Source of the DNA: Diploscapter coronatus
Taxonomy: Eukaryota; Nematoda; Chromadorea; Rhabditida; Rhabditidae
NCBI GenBank assembly: GCA_964036155.1
Contig: OZ038423.1
Coordinates: forward strand, 50,483,249-50,547,248
Length of the DNA stretch: 64,000 nt
Direction: 5' to 3'
A program made the translations under genes and the position numbers. Numbering within the stretch: position 1 is the stretch's first letter; the number at the start of each line of letters is the position of its first letter. Shown here piece by piece: positions 23,540 to 35,900 of the stretch. A model generated the notes under the pieces. The model worked only from the letters and a program-made list of their open reading frames with translations, was not told the origin of the DNA and did no database searches.

Positions 23540-26500
23540 TTACAGCTGTCTGTAAGCATAGCACGAAACATTATTCTTTGTTTCTTGGCAGTAGAGTTCC
23601 GTGTTGGTCACGTATGAGAAATCAGCATTCGAACAAATCTGAAAAGGAAATGTTAATTTCGTATAAATTGATTATTAGGGTATTGGAAGGTGAGTAGTTA
23701 GGGCAAAACTATAACCTTTCGTATAGAAAACCAAGATAAATTTTCAGTCGGGACAGCTAATTGAAATATTAGTTTGGATTGGATAAACTTACAACATCAA
23801 ATCTGCCACCGAATTGGGCTTCAGCGGCGAGTTGAATCAGTCGCTTCGAACTGTTCAAGTTTTCATCGATGTTCTGCAAATGCAGCATTTTGTAAAGAGA
23901 TAGCAAGATGATACTACTCAAATACAGAATCTACATACCTGTCGCATAAGTGTTCTCAAGTCCTCAGAATTGCAGAGAGGATCATTCGTCAATTTCAATT
24001 GACTGACATCAATGACTTTCTCATCTGCAGCGACTGCAGCTAGATTGATTGGTACAATTTTAAAACTTCAGAGATATCCTTACTCTTATCAGTAGTCTCC
24101 TTCTCAGTGCCTCCCAGAGCAGTTTCAAATTTCTTGGTGTCGGTTGGATTAGTCTGGAATGAGTTTAGTTTTGCTTACAAAAATTTCACTAAATATCATT
24201 AAGAGATGGAATGATTTTGAAATTCTGAGAAAATTGCTCTAAAGGTGTCAGAGTCAAAATGGAACTTCATCTAACCACTCTCAAGTATTCAAATGAGTTG
24301 AATTCATACCTCCTTGACGGTGTCCTTCTTCTCATCAACCTTCGGCGTGGTGTCTTCAACGACTTCGGCATTCTTCGATCCTGAAGCAACCACGGCAGCT
24401 GAAGCGGCAGCACCTCCTTCGAAGCTCTGGAAATCTCTCGTTGATATTCAATCATTGCAACTTGATTACGTTTGAGTGCACACATCATGCAATATTATCA
24501 TGCTGTTAGTATTAATGCAGTTCCTGTCTAAAAGGTTTTCAATAATTTTGTTCACTCAAAATTGGAGAGACAGATTCAGTTAATTTAATAATCTCGTCTC
24601 ACTTGTTTATTCATGATTTCATTATCATATCCCGAATAAGCAGCGTATTTAACGCGCTTTCACTTCTCTCCTCTCCTTTTTCAAATATTTATCAATTTAT
24701 CGGCAGGCGCGCCCTATTCGGAGAAAGCCATCGAAACTTGCATGCGAAACTCGATGTCTGCAAAAAGAGGAAAAAGATAAAGAAAGGGGATTAGACAGGG
24801 AAGGAAGAGAGAAATAACGAAAATCTTGATATTTCGGGATGAGAATGAGTGAGAGAAGACAGGCAGAGGGTTGGCATCCAGGAGAAAGGCAGGAGGATTG
24901 GCGCCACAGGTGGAAAGAAAAGAAGGAAGATTTACGGGGATTTATGAAAAAGTGACAGAAATTGTCAAACCCAAAAGATTCGACGCTTCGATGAACAATG
25001 GAAGTGCCAGTTTGAAGCTTGATTGCGAGAAGAAAATGGATAGAATCGGCAAAGGCAGTCATTAAAATAATAACTGATCAATAAGCTATCACCTCAGCCA
25101 CGAAAATAAGGAAACTCGAAAGATATGATTACTAAAATCACGAAAAGAAGAGGCATGAAAATTTGACTGTATGGGGGTTAAAAAATCCTGGATAAAGAAA
25201 AGGTTCCCCATGATGTCAAAAAGTCAGTCGATTTTGAAAATGCATGCAGAAACCGCCAAAAACAAAATTTCTCATCCCATACATTTTTTCCTAGCAAATA
25301 ATTATCATCTCTGAAAATATACCTCCGAGATTTGGTCGGCAATTTTGTTCGCTTCCTGAACCTGGTCGGCAGTCACATCAGTTACAGGAAGTTGGTTTTG
25401 AAGAGTGCTTGCCGAAGCCTGCATTGAGAAATTAATCAACGCAATCAAGTCAATAAGAAGATAAAGATTCTTCAAAATATCCTTCCCGAAAATTAAAAAA
25501 ATCAACAACCTGAACCCTAGTTTCTTATTAGACTTGATGGTAGATTAAAATTGGCGTGATTCGAGTGGAAAGTTGTACAATTGTATGAATTATTGCAGTG
25601 GAAATGTTGTGAAGTTAGTGGATAGCGAAATATCAATCAAAGTTGGTTCTTACCGGCGCACCTTCGGCAGCAACAATGCCACCATCGGCTGATCTGACTG
25701 CTGCCTAAATTTATTTACATTATTTTTTCCTTGGCAATATATTCTCACTCCTGCGAGAATTGGTTGAACAGCCTGGCTACCGGCATATTGTGATGGCTAA
25801 AATTTTATCATATCAAAATGATGATATAAAAAGATCAGTTTGGATGTGCTATCTTGAAAAGCTCGTTAATTTTAAAGCGCATGATATTTTGTTCAGTGTC
25901 AATTTATTGCTAAGCACTAACGTGTACATGGTCCTAGATTAATTGACTGTGTGGTTTCTGTAAGAGTTTTAACTATTTTATGAATCGCAATGATGCTTAT
26001 CAAGGGCGTATGTAAATGAAATTTTAAACTTCGTAAACGTAGGCGAAAAATTTTGCTCATGATTCGGTCATTTTAAGCTATTTCCGAATTTTTATATTAA
26101 ACATTATTTTACTGATTGAATTTTCATAAAAATAAGCTAAATTTCAGCAAAAAAGGGCTTAATTTCTACTATTTTGTTTGCTTATTATTTTCGTAGCCTA
26201 GTCAAAAGTTACGTGAACGTCAATGATCTATAAAATTTACGTACACCCCTGATGCTTATACTATTTTAGATGTTATCTATCTGATTATTTTACATATTAT
26301 TCATTAGTGCTTTACTGACATTTCTTGACTGTAATGAATTAGCCGAGTTATGCATTTGATGCTACCTGTCCAGATCCAGCATAGGCGGGTGCAGGTCCGC
26401 TCTGGTACCCAGCTTGAGGCCCGGGGATGTAAGATTGCATCGGTGCTATTGGTCCTGGCGCTGATGAATAGCTTGGACCTGTTGGCTGAAGTCAAGATTT

Positions 26501-26948
26501 GTTACAAGTTATTTCGCATGCAGTTCAATTGTTCAAATTGGACAAGACATTCATCTACTCGTCAATAAGCTGATCTTCGTGCAGGAGTTATCCTTCAGAG
26601 CGTTATTATTCAGAAACTAACCACACTGTAGGCTGGAGCAGGGGGAGGTGGTGGGACCGAATATCCTGATGACGCGTAGTTTCCTCCGAAGGATGAGAAT
26701 GACGATCCACCACCACATCCACAAGGAGATGCTTAAATTGGACAAGAGTTATTATCAGAATGCATTATCGCAAATTGGCATTTTCATGATCTCATTTCTG
26801 ATTTTGCTTTTTTTCCTTGAAAAATTAAAAACGAATAATCAAAATTCATACGAATTGCCATTCCTCCTCCTCCGCACCCGCAGCCACACATCCCGAAGCA
26901 GGACTGGCTCAGGGGGATCAGCGTCAGCAGAACGACTAGTTTAAGCAT
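23540..26948 (-). CDS. Ground-like domain protein (hedgehog-related, GRL type)
   Basis: Nematode-specific secreted protein, probably acting in apical extracellular matrix. Eleven exons (26948-26852, 26731-26622, 26485-26366, 25796-25749, 25704-25654, 25418-25323, 24426-24310, 24153-24084, 24039-23939, 23873-23793, 23638-23540) give 329 aa. A signal peptide is followed by a Cys/Gly motif (CFGMCGCGCGGGG). Next come a Pro/Gly/Ser/Tyr-rich stretch (YSVPPPPPAPAYS, GPSYSSAPGPIAP) and an Ala-rich acidic linker. The C-terminal ~75 residues are the ground-like domain: CNSEDLRTLMRQNIDENL, SSKRLIQLAAEAQFGGRFDV, then ICSNADFSYVTNTELYCQ and SCYAYRQL. The conserved Cys are present. The ATG is one base behind a TTTCAG acceptor, consistent with trans-splicing. 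The ~570-nt third intron carries a MITE. Confidence 0.9.
26001..26251. mobile_element. hAT-type MITE in an intron of the ground-like gene
   Basis: A 251-nt element with imperfect terminal inverted repeats (left CAAGGGCGTATGTAAAT; right end reversed CAGGGGTGTACGTAAAT). It is flanked by identical 8-bp direct repeats ATGCTTAT at 25993-26000 and 26252-26259. An 8-bp target duplication with CA(G/A)GGG termini is the signature of the hAT superfamily. No coding capacity, so non-autonomous. It lies between exons 26366 and 25796 and away from both splice sites. Confidence 0.8.
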
Positions 26949-29900
26949 CCTGAAACAAACTGGGGCTATGCAGAGTCAAAGAATGACTGGGTGGTCACTA
27001 ATGGACAGTGATTTGGGTGAAAACGCGACTTTCCACGACGCAATATGCGTATTTGTGTGTTCTAATGCGACATCTAATTTCGGATTGACGTAAGAATGTA
27101 AGAATGAAGTGAAAATGGTCACAGATTGTGATTCGAGAAGAGAAAATGAAGCGAGAAAAGACAGTTCAGATGAAGAAGCGCGGGAATCTTGAAGAAAACT
27201 GAATTTTACTCCAGGAAACCTCAAACTCGATTCCTTCTATGAGACAAGCATTTATTAGAACGACAGACAAATGTGCATATTGAATGGCATAAGAAAAGTT
27301 GACGAGATTGCATCATCAACTATGGGAAAGTTTTGCATGCGATTACGAATCAAGATTAAACTATGCTTTACGACATGGTATTTAAGAAATTACCATGGAA
27401 AAGGTAATGCATATTTTTGCATGAATAGATTGCCGAAATGAATTTCATTTAGACGTTGAGCAACACATCATCGCAGTAAGATGGTGAAGCATCTAGAAAC
27501 TTTTGAGACACTATTCAAAGCCATATCAATTGTCAAAACACTAATTTGACAATTATGGACTGACAACTGAAGGCAAACGCATTGAAGAAATTGGGAGAAA
27601 GCGCGTGGCTGATCTTGACCGTCGATGAAATGAATGAGGAGATGAAGTGAGATGAAACCTGCCTCGAGAGTGGGAAGGAAGGAGGGAGAGAAAGCCAGAG
27701 GGAAAATCGTGGAAATCGGGAAGGCAGGGGAAAGCTGCCGAAGCAGATTGGGGACGGGGTGGGGGATGGAATGGAATGAATCGCATCCAGACAAGATGAT
27801 GGAACTGGATGGGCAGGCAGGGAGGAGATAGGCAGGGAGGCAAGAAACAATATGCAGGGTGGGTAGTGATGCAGTGATGAAGTCCATTAGAGAGGATGAT
27901 AATGAGTTATCATCGATTCGGAAAAGAATCCAGAGAATATCCAGAGAAAAGCTAAAACATGAACTATCTTTATGTGAGAATTCTCTCTTCTGACACAGAC
28001 CAATATGCTCAGATTATGCATAAGAATCAAAACGGATATCACTATTTCAATTGATCGCGTCAATTCAAGAAGAATTTGTGAGGCAATGCTGATTGTCAAG
28101 TCGAAATTTTTCCCGTTGAAATTTCCATGATAAATATCGACATAAAATTCAAATTACTTTAGTTCTATTTTCTTATTCATGTTTTCCTAATGAACATAAT
28201 AATGCCCGATGCATGATAATATGATAATGAAACTGTGGGAGAGAGACCGTGCAAATAAGTATCCAAGCTGATAAGACAAAGACATTCAAGCGTGAATGAC
28301 CTGAGGTTGATACGATCAGTACAGGTTGCGGTAATGCACTGGTCAATCCCTACTTTTAGGCACTTATTTTTCGCTATTCAACTGTCAGTTTATGCTTTGC
28401 ATTATCTTTAATGTTAAACTTTACTAAAACTTGGAGAATAAGGATATTTATATCTTTCACCTTATAGTTTATTTTTGTGAAATGTTTAAGATCATCTTCA
28501 ACTAAAGTTGTTCTTAGAATACTGCTAATTTATTTGCAGCCTGACTTTGTTGTCATTGTTTTGCATCTTTCTGCCTCAGTCAGTAACATCCTCGATTATG
28601 CATCTAATGAGCAGAGTCCCTCTGTCTTCTTCTTCTTCCTCACTCTGCTGCCACACTCACTCCATTTTCGGCTATTCATTCACAGCCAAACCAGTGTGAT
28701 TTCTATTCTTGTTTCTATTCGATATCTTTGAAATTTCCAAATTCCTGGATTTGAATTGAATTTTAGATTGATTATTGCCGGATGGGAATGAACGGAAGTC
28801 TCACGTCCAAAGTTGTGCATTTGCGCGTCAATTGCGCCACAGCCAATATGCAAGTGTCGTCGACTCTTTTTCTCGTTTATTTTTAAAAATTATTTTTTCA
28901 TTATAATTTTGCTGATTATTATTGCTAATGATAAGACAGCGATATGATGCATCCGCAGGACAAGGCACATAGTGCCATCGTTTTTCCCAAAGATTATTTA
29001 TCCTTAAAATTCTGAAGCAAATCAAGAGCCCCGACCTATTCTTGGGCATCTTCTGTCGTTTCAGTAGCTATATCCGGTAAACTGATCAAGAATTTGTAAA
29101 ATTATCACAAGTTAGAATAGAAAAACGAAAAATAATAAGAAAATAAGTGAGATAGAGTTGGCGATACTTGTGCTTTGGGTGCGAGGCTTCCGCTCATTTC
29201 CATCCGACAATATAAGATATTACGTGATCATGCTCGATTGCATAGCTTATATGCAATATCTAACGACAGATAAGTATCTTGTCAGATCGAATACTAACAA
29301 AGTTTATATAATGGCTTCTTCATTTTCTGTCAGAGATTAGATAAAATTTCAATCTTGAAATTTTTTGACTGTCATTCTGACTCCTATTACCCAAATTTAT
29401 CTCCCTTTTCCTGATTGTGTTCGTGCATTTTCAATTGTTGTGCTCTTCCCTCCTGAATGTGTGAATCTGCTTGCCCTGCCTTTCTGGCACTTGCCAATTA
29501 GCCCCAAATCGAGTTTGTGGTGGTTGTCATTAGCGCCGTTTTGTGCCGAGCTGCTCCTTCGTCCTTCGTCCTTCCACTCTTCCATTTGCCTGTCACTCTC
29601 ATGTTCCTTCCTCCTAATTGTGAAGTTCCCCTGCACTTCATCGATAACAATTCGATCATCTTCCTGCAATCCTACAATTATCCCTGTGCAATATCTGTCT
29701 CTATCTCCGTCGTTCATTTCTTCATTATCCTTCCCCTCAGTCTTCCGTTCTTCCTGCCACTTCAGCAGTCAGATCAGTGTGGCGCCTTCACAGCCCGCAT
29801 TTTTGTCTACATATTTCTGCCCACCTGCATGTTTCTGTAGTGGCATGCAAGTGAAATCTCATTTTTGCTGTTTTCATTCTAATATTTCCCTTATTTAAAT

Positions 29901-32900
29901 CCTATCATGTTTTCCTCTTCAAGCTATTCCCACAATTTTATGGCTCACGAACATTCCTTCCTTTCTTCCCAGCCTAACTCTATGCACAAACAATCAATAG
30001 TCTCGACTTACAATCGTCTGCATTCAAACAAACACTATCTTCGCTGATCCAAATAATAAACTGCCCGATTCCTTTGCGGTGCTCGTGCCGTTTCTGTCTA
30101 ATTCCTGTGTCCCTCCGATTTGCTGCAAATCCGCTTATCTGACTATATTTTTGCTCAGCTATGCAAATGTTCTGCCAGATTTAGGTAAAATGATCAACCG
30201 AATCTTTTTGTGAGAATCTGATTCAGAATCATAAGCTATCAGGGAAAAATTTTCCCATTAACCTGCCCTGCTATGAAATTATCAGAGTAGACATTTTCAC
30301 GAATCTCCAGATCTTGCAATCTAAATTTCACATTTGCATATAAGCACTAGAGTCAACCTGATGCTCCAATGTTATATCTCTGTTTTTGCGTGTCAGTCCA
30401 GTAAACTATCTCGCTCTTTCTTCTAGCTTGTTTTCTTGTTCTTTTGATGTTCTCCTGCCCTGTTCGACTTTGGCACAGCTCATAAATTGTCGAGCTCTTT
30501 CTTCTCTTTGTAGTGTTCATTCCGACAGAGTGATTGCTTACAAACAGGTGAACAGAAAGAGAGAAAAGAGGCAGGGCACGAGAGGTTAACTCAGCCCTGT
30601 CTACTCTTTTGCACAACTCTTGCAAAAACGAATGTTTATCTTTATTATGTCATACTGTAACTTTATCCTTCAGATCTTCAAAGGGACGTGTGAAATTTTA
30701 CACCTCGTAACTATTTTATCGTTGATTCGAGTAAGGTCTCTGTTGCTATGCTTTAGATCGTAAAATTTGAGTTCTTGAAAAGACTGATTTTCATGCAATG
30801 ATTATTTGCGAAACAACTTCAGAAATTGCATCAGGCCGAAAATGGCAAAAAGTCCACACCATTTTACAATTTTCTGTGAATATTTGACTATTTTCAAGAA
30901 TTTTCGATGAAGATCACCATGCCACTTCTAATTTCGAAAATGGATTTCCTAAAGCCGTTGATTGACCGTGTATTTCCAGTCGAAATTCTCAATCGTTCTC
31001 CATTTCTGCATCCAACAGCAGATGCCACTTGTTCCCGTCTTCTTTTTCGCTCTTTTTCACATAAATCTCAACAATGTTCTTTCCTGCAACTACCAATTAT
31101 GTCCGCTTTTTCCTTCACTCATTCATTCAATTCTCCACTCTTCTTTATATTTCTCACCTCACCGTATAGCTGCTGCTCTTTGCATTGTAAAACGTGCTAA
31201 ATGGCAGGGTTATTCCTTTGCCTGATTGTGAGCTGAACGACTCAATGAGTAAAAGACTCAACAGACGAACAGGTGTGAAGTCTGAACGAGTAGAATGAAA
31301 GGGTAAAGAGAACATTCAAGCAATAAGCATGAAGCTATCCAGAAAGCGATAAACAGTCCTTTTATGATATTTTTGAAAGCAACAATTCCACGGCTAGTTT
31401 CATGATAACTAAAAACACACACTTCTCTGCTAAATTTCACCAGAGAATAATAACTTTCAGATATTCATCTGAATTTTCGATAAAAATTTTGTTAAAAAAT
31501 CAGCATGTGAAAATTGCTAACTTCCTTTGAGAACTAGAAGAATTCTTCCGGAAATTAATGGTCCTGCATACTCACTCGCAACAGCTCTAATGCTAATTAA
31601 TGTTCCTCTCTCAGATGGCGCCTCATGCATTCGACATGTCCCTTCCCCCTCCCATTGGAACACCCCTACTCCTTCTGCTTATGACATTGTCCTTGCAAAT
31701 TCCATCTTCCATCTTCCATCTTTCAACTCTAATAACTCACCCGTTCTGCTTCAACTAATTAGCTTCCAATTATTTCCTTTATTTCCGTTCTTTGTGCCGC
31801 TTAAATTCGTTCCTTTCCTGTCATAATAGGTCTGTGCCCTGTCCATGGCAGTTTCCTCTGCCCACAGCCCAGTGGCCACTCCATTTCCTCCCTGCCTTGC
31901 TGCTCACCCAACTGCACTCGTCCCCTGAATCTGTCATGCCCCTGTCATTTCTTCAGATGAATTAATTGCGGGAAGCGGGGTTTCATAATTTCGATAATTT
32001 CAGTTGAATCCAACGATATTTTCTCCGATTTCCTTCCTGTCGAAATGCAGGACTTTACGACATTCTGTTTCCCTCTATGAATATCCTCCCCTCGTCTTTC
32101 GCTCTTTGAATTGTCCCCCTATGGAAATTTTAATAGCCATCCGCTGGCCATAATTTGTAAAGAATCGAACGATTCATTTCTATGAATAATTCGAGTGGAT
32201 TCCTTTTCAGTTGATAGCCGGAGAGACTCCAAATTCATCCGTTCATTCGTTTGCATTACGATTGCATTTGTTAGATCATGGTATAGTTTTTTTCAGAAAT
32301 TTAAAACTGATCGGAGATCTAACATTCGCCAGAAAGCTTTTCTGTTCGATTGTAGTTTTGAGATTCATAATATTAGAGCCTCGGTTCTAACTACATGTCC
32401 TCGTAAATAATCCACTCTCTTCAATTCCTTTGTTCTCTGTGATAACCTTTCTTAGCCCTCTGGATCTGATCAGATCTGGCACCTGTTGTCTGTATTTCGT
32501 TGGCCTGAAATGACAGAAAAAGGTAGGAAAAGAAACACATAAAGATGCGCTGAGCGTGTAATTATAGCTGAAGTCAAGAAGAAGAAGAAGAAAAAGAAGG
32601 GAGAAAGGTCGATGGAGGGCAGACTGCAGATCAAAGGCAAACGAAAGAACAACTCGATGTTCCTTTCATTTCGGGAGCCGCCTGCCTAATTATCCCCCAG
32701 TCAGTCCCTGCATATATCGTAATGTGCCCTGCCCTCTGTTTTGCAAGCATTTTCTCTATCTTTCCCATCTACGACATTCTCTAATCCTCTTCTTCTTTTT
32801 CTTGTTGAAATTTTTATTCTAATCGGATTTGCTCTGAATCTGAATGGTTCTTTATTTTTTACGACTTTCAAGTGACAGTCTATGTTCTTCCCTTCTCTAT

Positions 32901-35900
32901 CCCCCTATATCTCATATCCACTCGATCATTCTTATCCTTGTCTTTCTTTCCCCTGTATCTCTTCTCCTCTCTTCTCTATTTCTGTATCTTGCAGTCCCAA
33001 GTCCAGGTCAGAAATGATGAATCGAGCTGAGCCGTTAGGCAGTTATCCATTCTGCATTCAGTCAGTAAGTTCACTCTACACAGTTCTCTTTTTTGCTACC
33101 AGCATTCCAGATATTTGATTGAGTAGATACTTTTTGCAGTAATTTTCTTTTAAAAAATCATCTAAATAATTCATGTCATTATGAACTCTAGAAGAAAGTC
33201 CAATTTCGAATCCTAGATTTTTGTGATTCACTTCTCAACTTCGCTATGCATTCGAAAGTTCAAATTGAATTTCATCTCGAGTCGTATTTTTATGCTACTT
33301 TTGAAACTTTTTTTCCATAAGCGTGAGAATCAAAGAATTTTCATCACTCCATGTTTTTCTTCATTCTCCTGTAATTTGTTTATCCCTGTCGACTCTCATA
33401 TCCAATTCCTTCAATCATTCTCTCGCCCCTCTTTCCATTCTTCAGTCCTCCAAATTAGTGTCCGTTCATCTGTTCATGTTCTCTTCGGCTGTCCGATTTT
33501 ATTAACCCCTTGTGCTGTGTTCGCTGTTTTTATTTGCGTTCGGCAATTTTCTCATAAAAGCCGCAATCATTCGGTTGAAATGCATAGCAGCTGAAGAGAG
33601 GGACTGTAGTAGAAAACCATTCATGACTATCTACGAGCATAAAACAATGACAATTCCGAGCCTAGTAGAGTTTTTATGAGTTCCCACAATTTTCTCATCT
33701 AGACAACTGCGTATTGTGGGGTTTAAATTTTTGAATGTGATTGATTCGGCTACAGTTTTTACACTTCGAAAATTTATGATTTCGATATTTTAGTGTTGTA
33801 CCCGATTTTACGATCGGAGATTTCTAAAACATTTTCCCACGTCCATGCAAAGTTTTTCTAATACCGTAAAATGCAAATACAAACATTGCATCGGTGCTAT
33901 CACTAACATCCTTTGAGGTATTCTTCTCTTCTCCCCACTCCTGCAATGTATTGTATCCCGACATGTCTATTTCCTGTTCTCATTCCTTCTTCCTCTTCCT
34001 AGCTCTATTCAATGTTGTCTTCATTTCAGCTATGCATCATACCTCTTTTCCTAAATGTCGCACATTATGTTTTCCTTTCTTGGGCGCTTCTTTTGATCAA
34101 CCGCCTTCCTCGTAGCGTTTTCCTTCATTAAGGTGCTATTTCTACTAGCAAAGAGCTCGTTACAAGTAAAATATCTATCGGGCGTTGATCCATTGTTCAA
34201 TAGATTTTTAGTATATATGATGATATACGGAATTTGAAAATTTCGAATATCAAACTTCCAAGGTTTTCTTCTTCGATCAAGCCAAAACTCGAATCGAATT
34301 CACTTACAAATTGAGTTCATGCAGTTCAAGATTTGTTTAAATCATAAGATGAGTCGAGCAATGATTTCACTAAATCAAAACTCCGCTTTCAAAACGCCTT
34401 TTCAAACAGTCTTTACCTAGTTGTTTATGATATGTTGTTCTTTGCAGCTGACCTGTTAATTAGCCTAATCAATTGGATATCGAGTTTCAGTTTCATATGC
34501 ATGCTTAGCCCTTAGCCCTTAGCCCTTAGTCCAATGCATTATGAGTTTGTCCTTCATTCTCGTAACCCAATCCACTCTCTTCCACTTCCCTCTGTTCATT
34601 CTGCTGATCCTTTCTCTGTTTATTTGCATCTCTTTCCCTCTGCATTTCCAGTATCAACACAGCAAGGATCATGGCTTGTATCGTTTATTCATTCGAATCT
34701 AATCTTTGAAAATTCGCAGCATAATTATTTGGAAGTCATGAAAAGATATTTGAGTTTTTCATAAGTTGATTCCTGTAAAATTAGTTATCCTATGCACGTG
34801 AACTATTTCTATTATTCTCTATATAATTTTCTATTGAACTATTCATTGTCTTTGTAAATCAAATATTAGAATGCGCGTTTATCTGCACAATTTTTAATCA
34901 TAGATTGTGAAAGTAGCACTGAATTGGAGAATGCTAATTTTTAAAATTAGCGAAAAAAATAATTGAACGATAATCAGAATCTCAATGTTCTTTTGCAACA
35001 ATTTCAAATTCTCCCCGAGTTCATTAATCAATCATCTGAATTCCATTCCCTATCCTCTTCGATCATGCGTCCTTTCCGTTTCTCCGCCAGTTGCATGTAC
35101 CGGAACTCATTTGCGTGTTCGTGTTCAACCCAGCCATATGCTGTCCTCTGTTCTGCCTCTGTCTCTCTTTGCAGTTCAGTCGGCATTCTCCTCCGCTCTT
35201 TCTTATTCTATTATTCTAATTTGCCTGTTCTCATTTCCACTCTGCTGCTTCATCGGCTCCAGCAATAACCAGCAACAATTATCAGATCTCCCTAGCATTT
35301 ATCTGCAGTTAATCCTCTTCGCTCACAGTTCAATGACTGAATGACTGTCTAATCTGGTGCTCTAATTTCGATGCGATCACTCCTCCCTTCCTCCTATTCT
35401 CCCAGTCGTTCTCTTTTATTGTCTCCTCTCCCCATCCACCTGCCAGTCATCTACTTTTTACATATTCTTTTCATTTCTTCGTCTGTTCATTCATCTCTTC
35501 TTGTATTCATCAGCTATATTCCATCTTCGATTCTTCCATTTCGCAGATTCCTTTCACGATTTCGATTTCGTCCCCGCCCTCATTTGCATCATCTGCCTCT
35601 GACTCTGTATTCTCTCCTGCAGCTGTCCGAACTCCTCTTTCTCGGGCTAATTTGCTTATCTGCCAACTTCGCCATCCACAATGCCCTTGCACAACCCATT
35701 CATTCATTTCATCCTATTCATCCACATTTTAATTCCAATTACTCGGTTGCGCAACCTTCCACATATTTGCATTCTTTGCATTGTTCCCTGTGTAAAAATC
35801 TGTGAATATTCTCAGCGAGAGATCTGATTGTTCAAAGGATCCGACTGCACTTCCCGTGGTCACTTAACCCAATTGACAATTGACACATTCGAAAGGCGTA

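Noticed and set aside
27468..27887. 139-codon open frame on the minus strand
   Set aside because: Purine-rich block on +; three overlapping minus frames are open together, which is compositional.
29365..29898. 177-codon open frame on +
   Set aside because: Ser/Leu/Pro/Phe/Cys-rich translation of a C/T-rich block that is also open in a second + frame; no splice context or motif.
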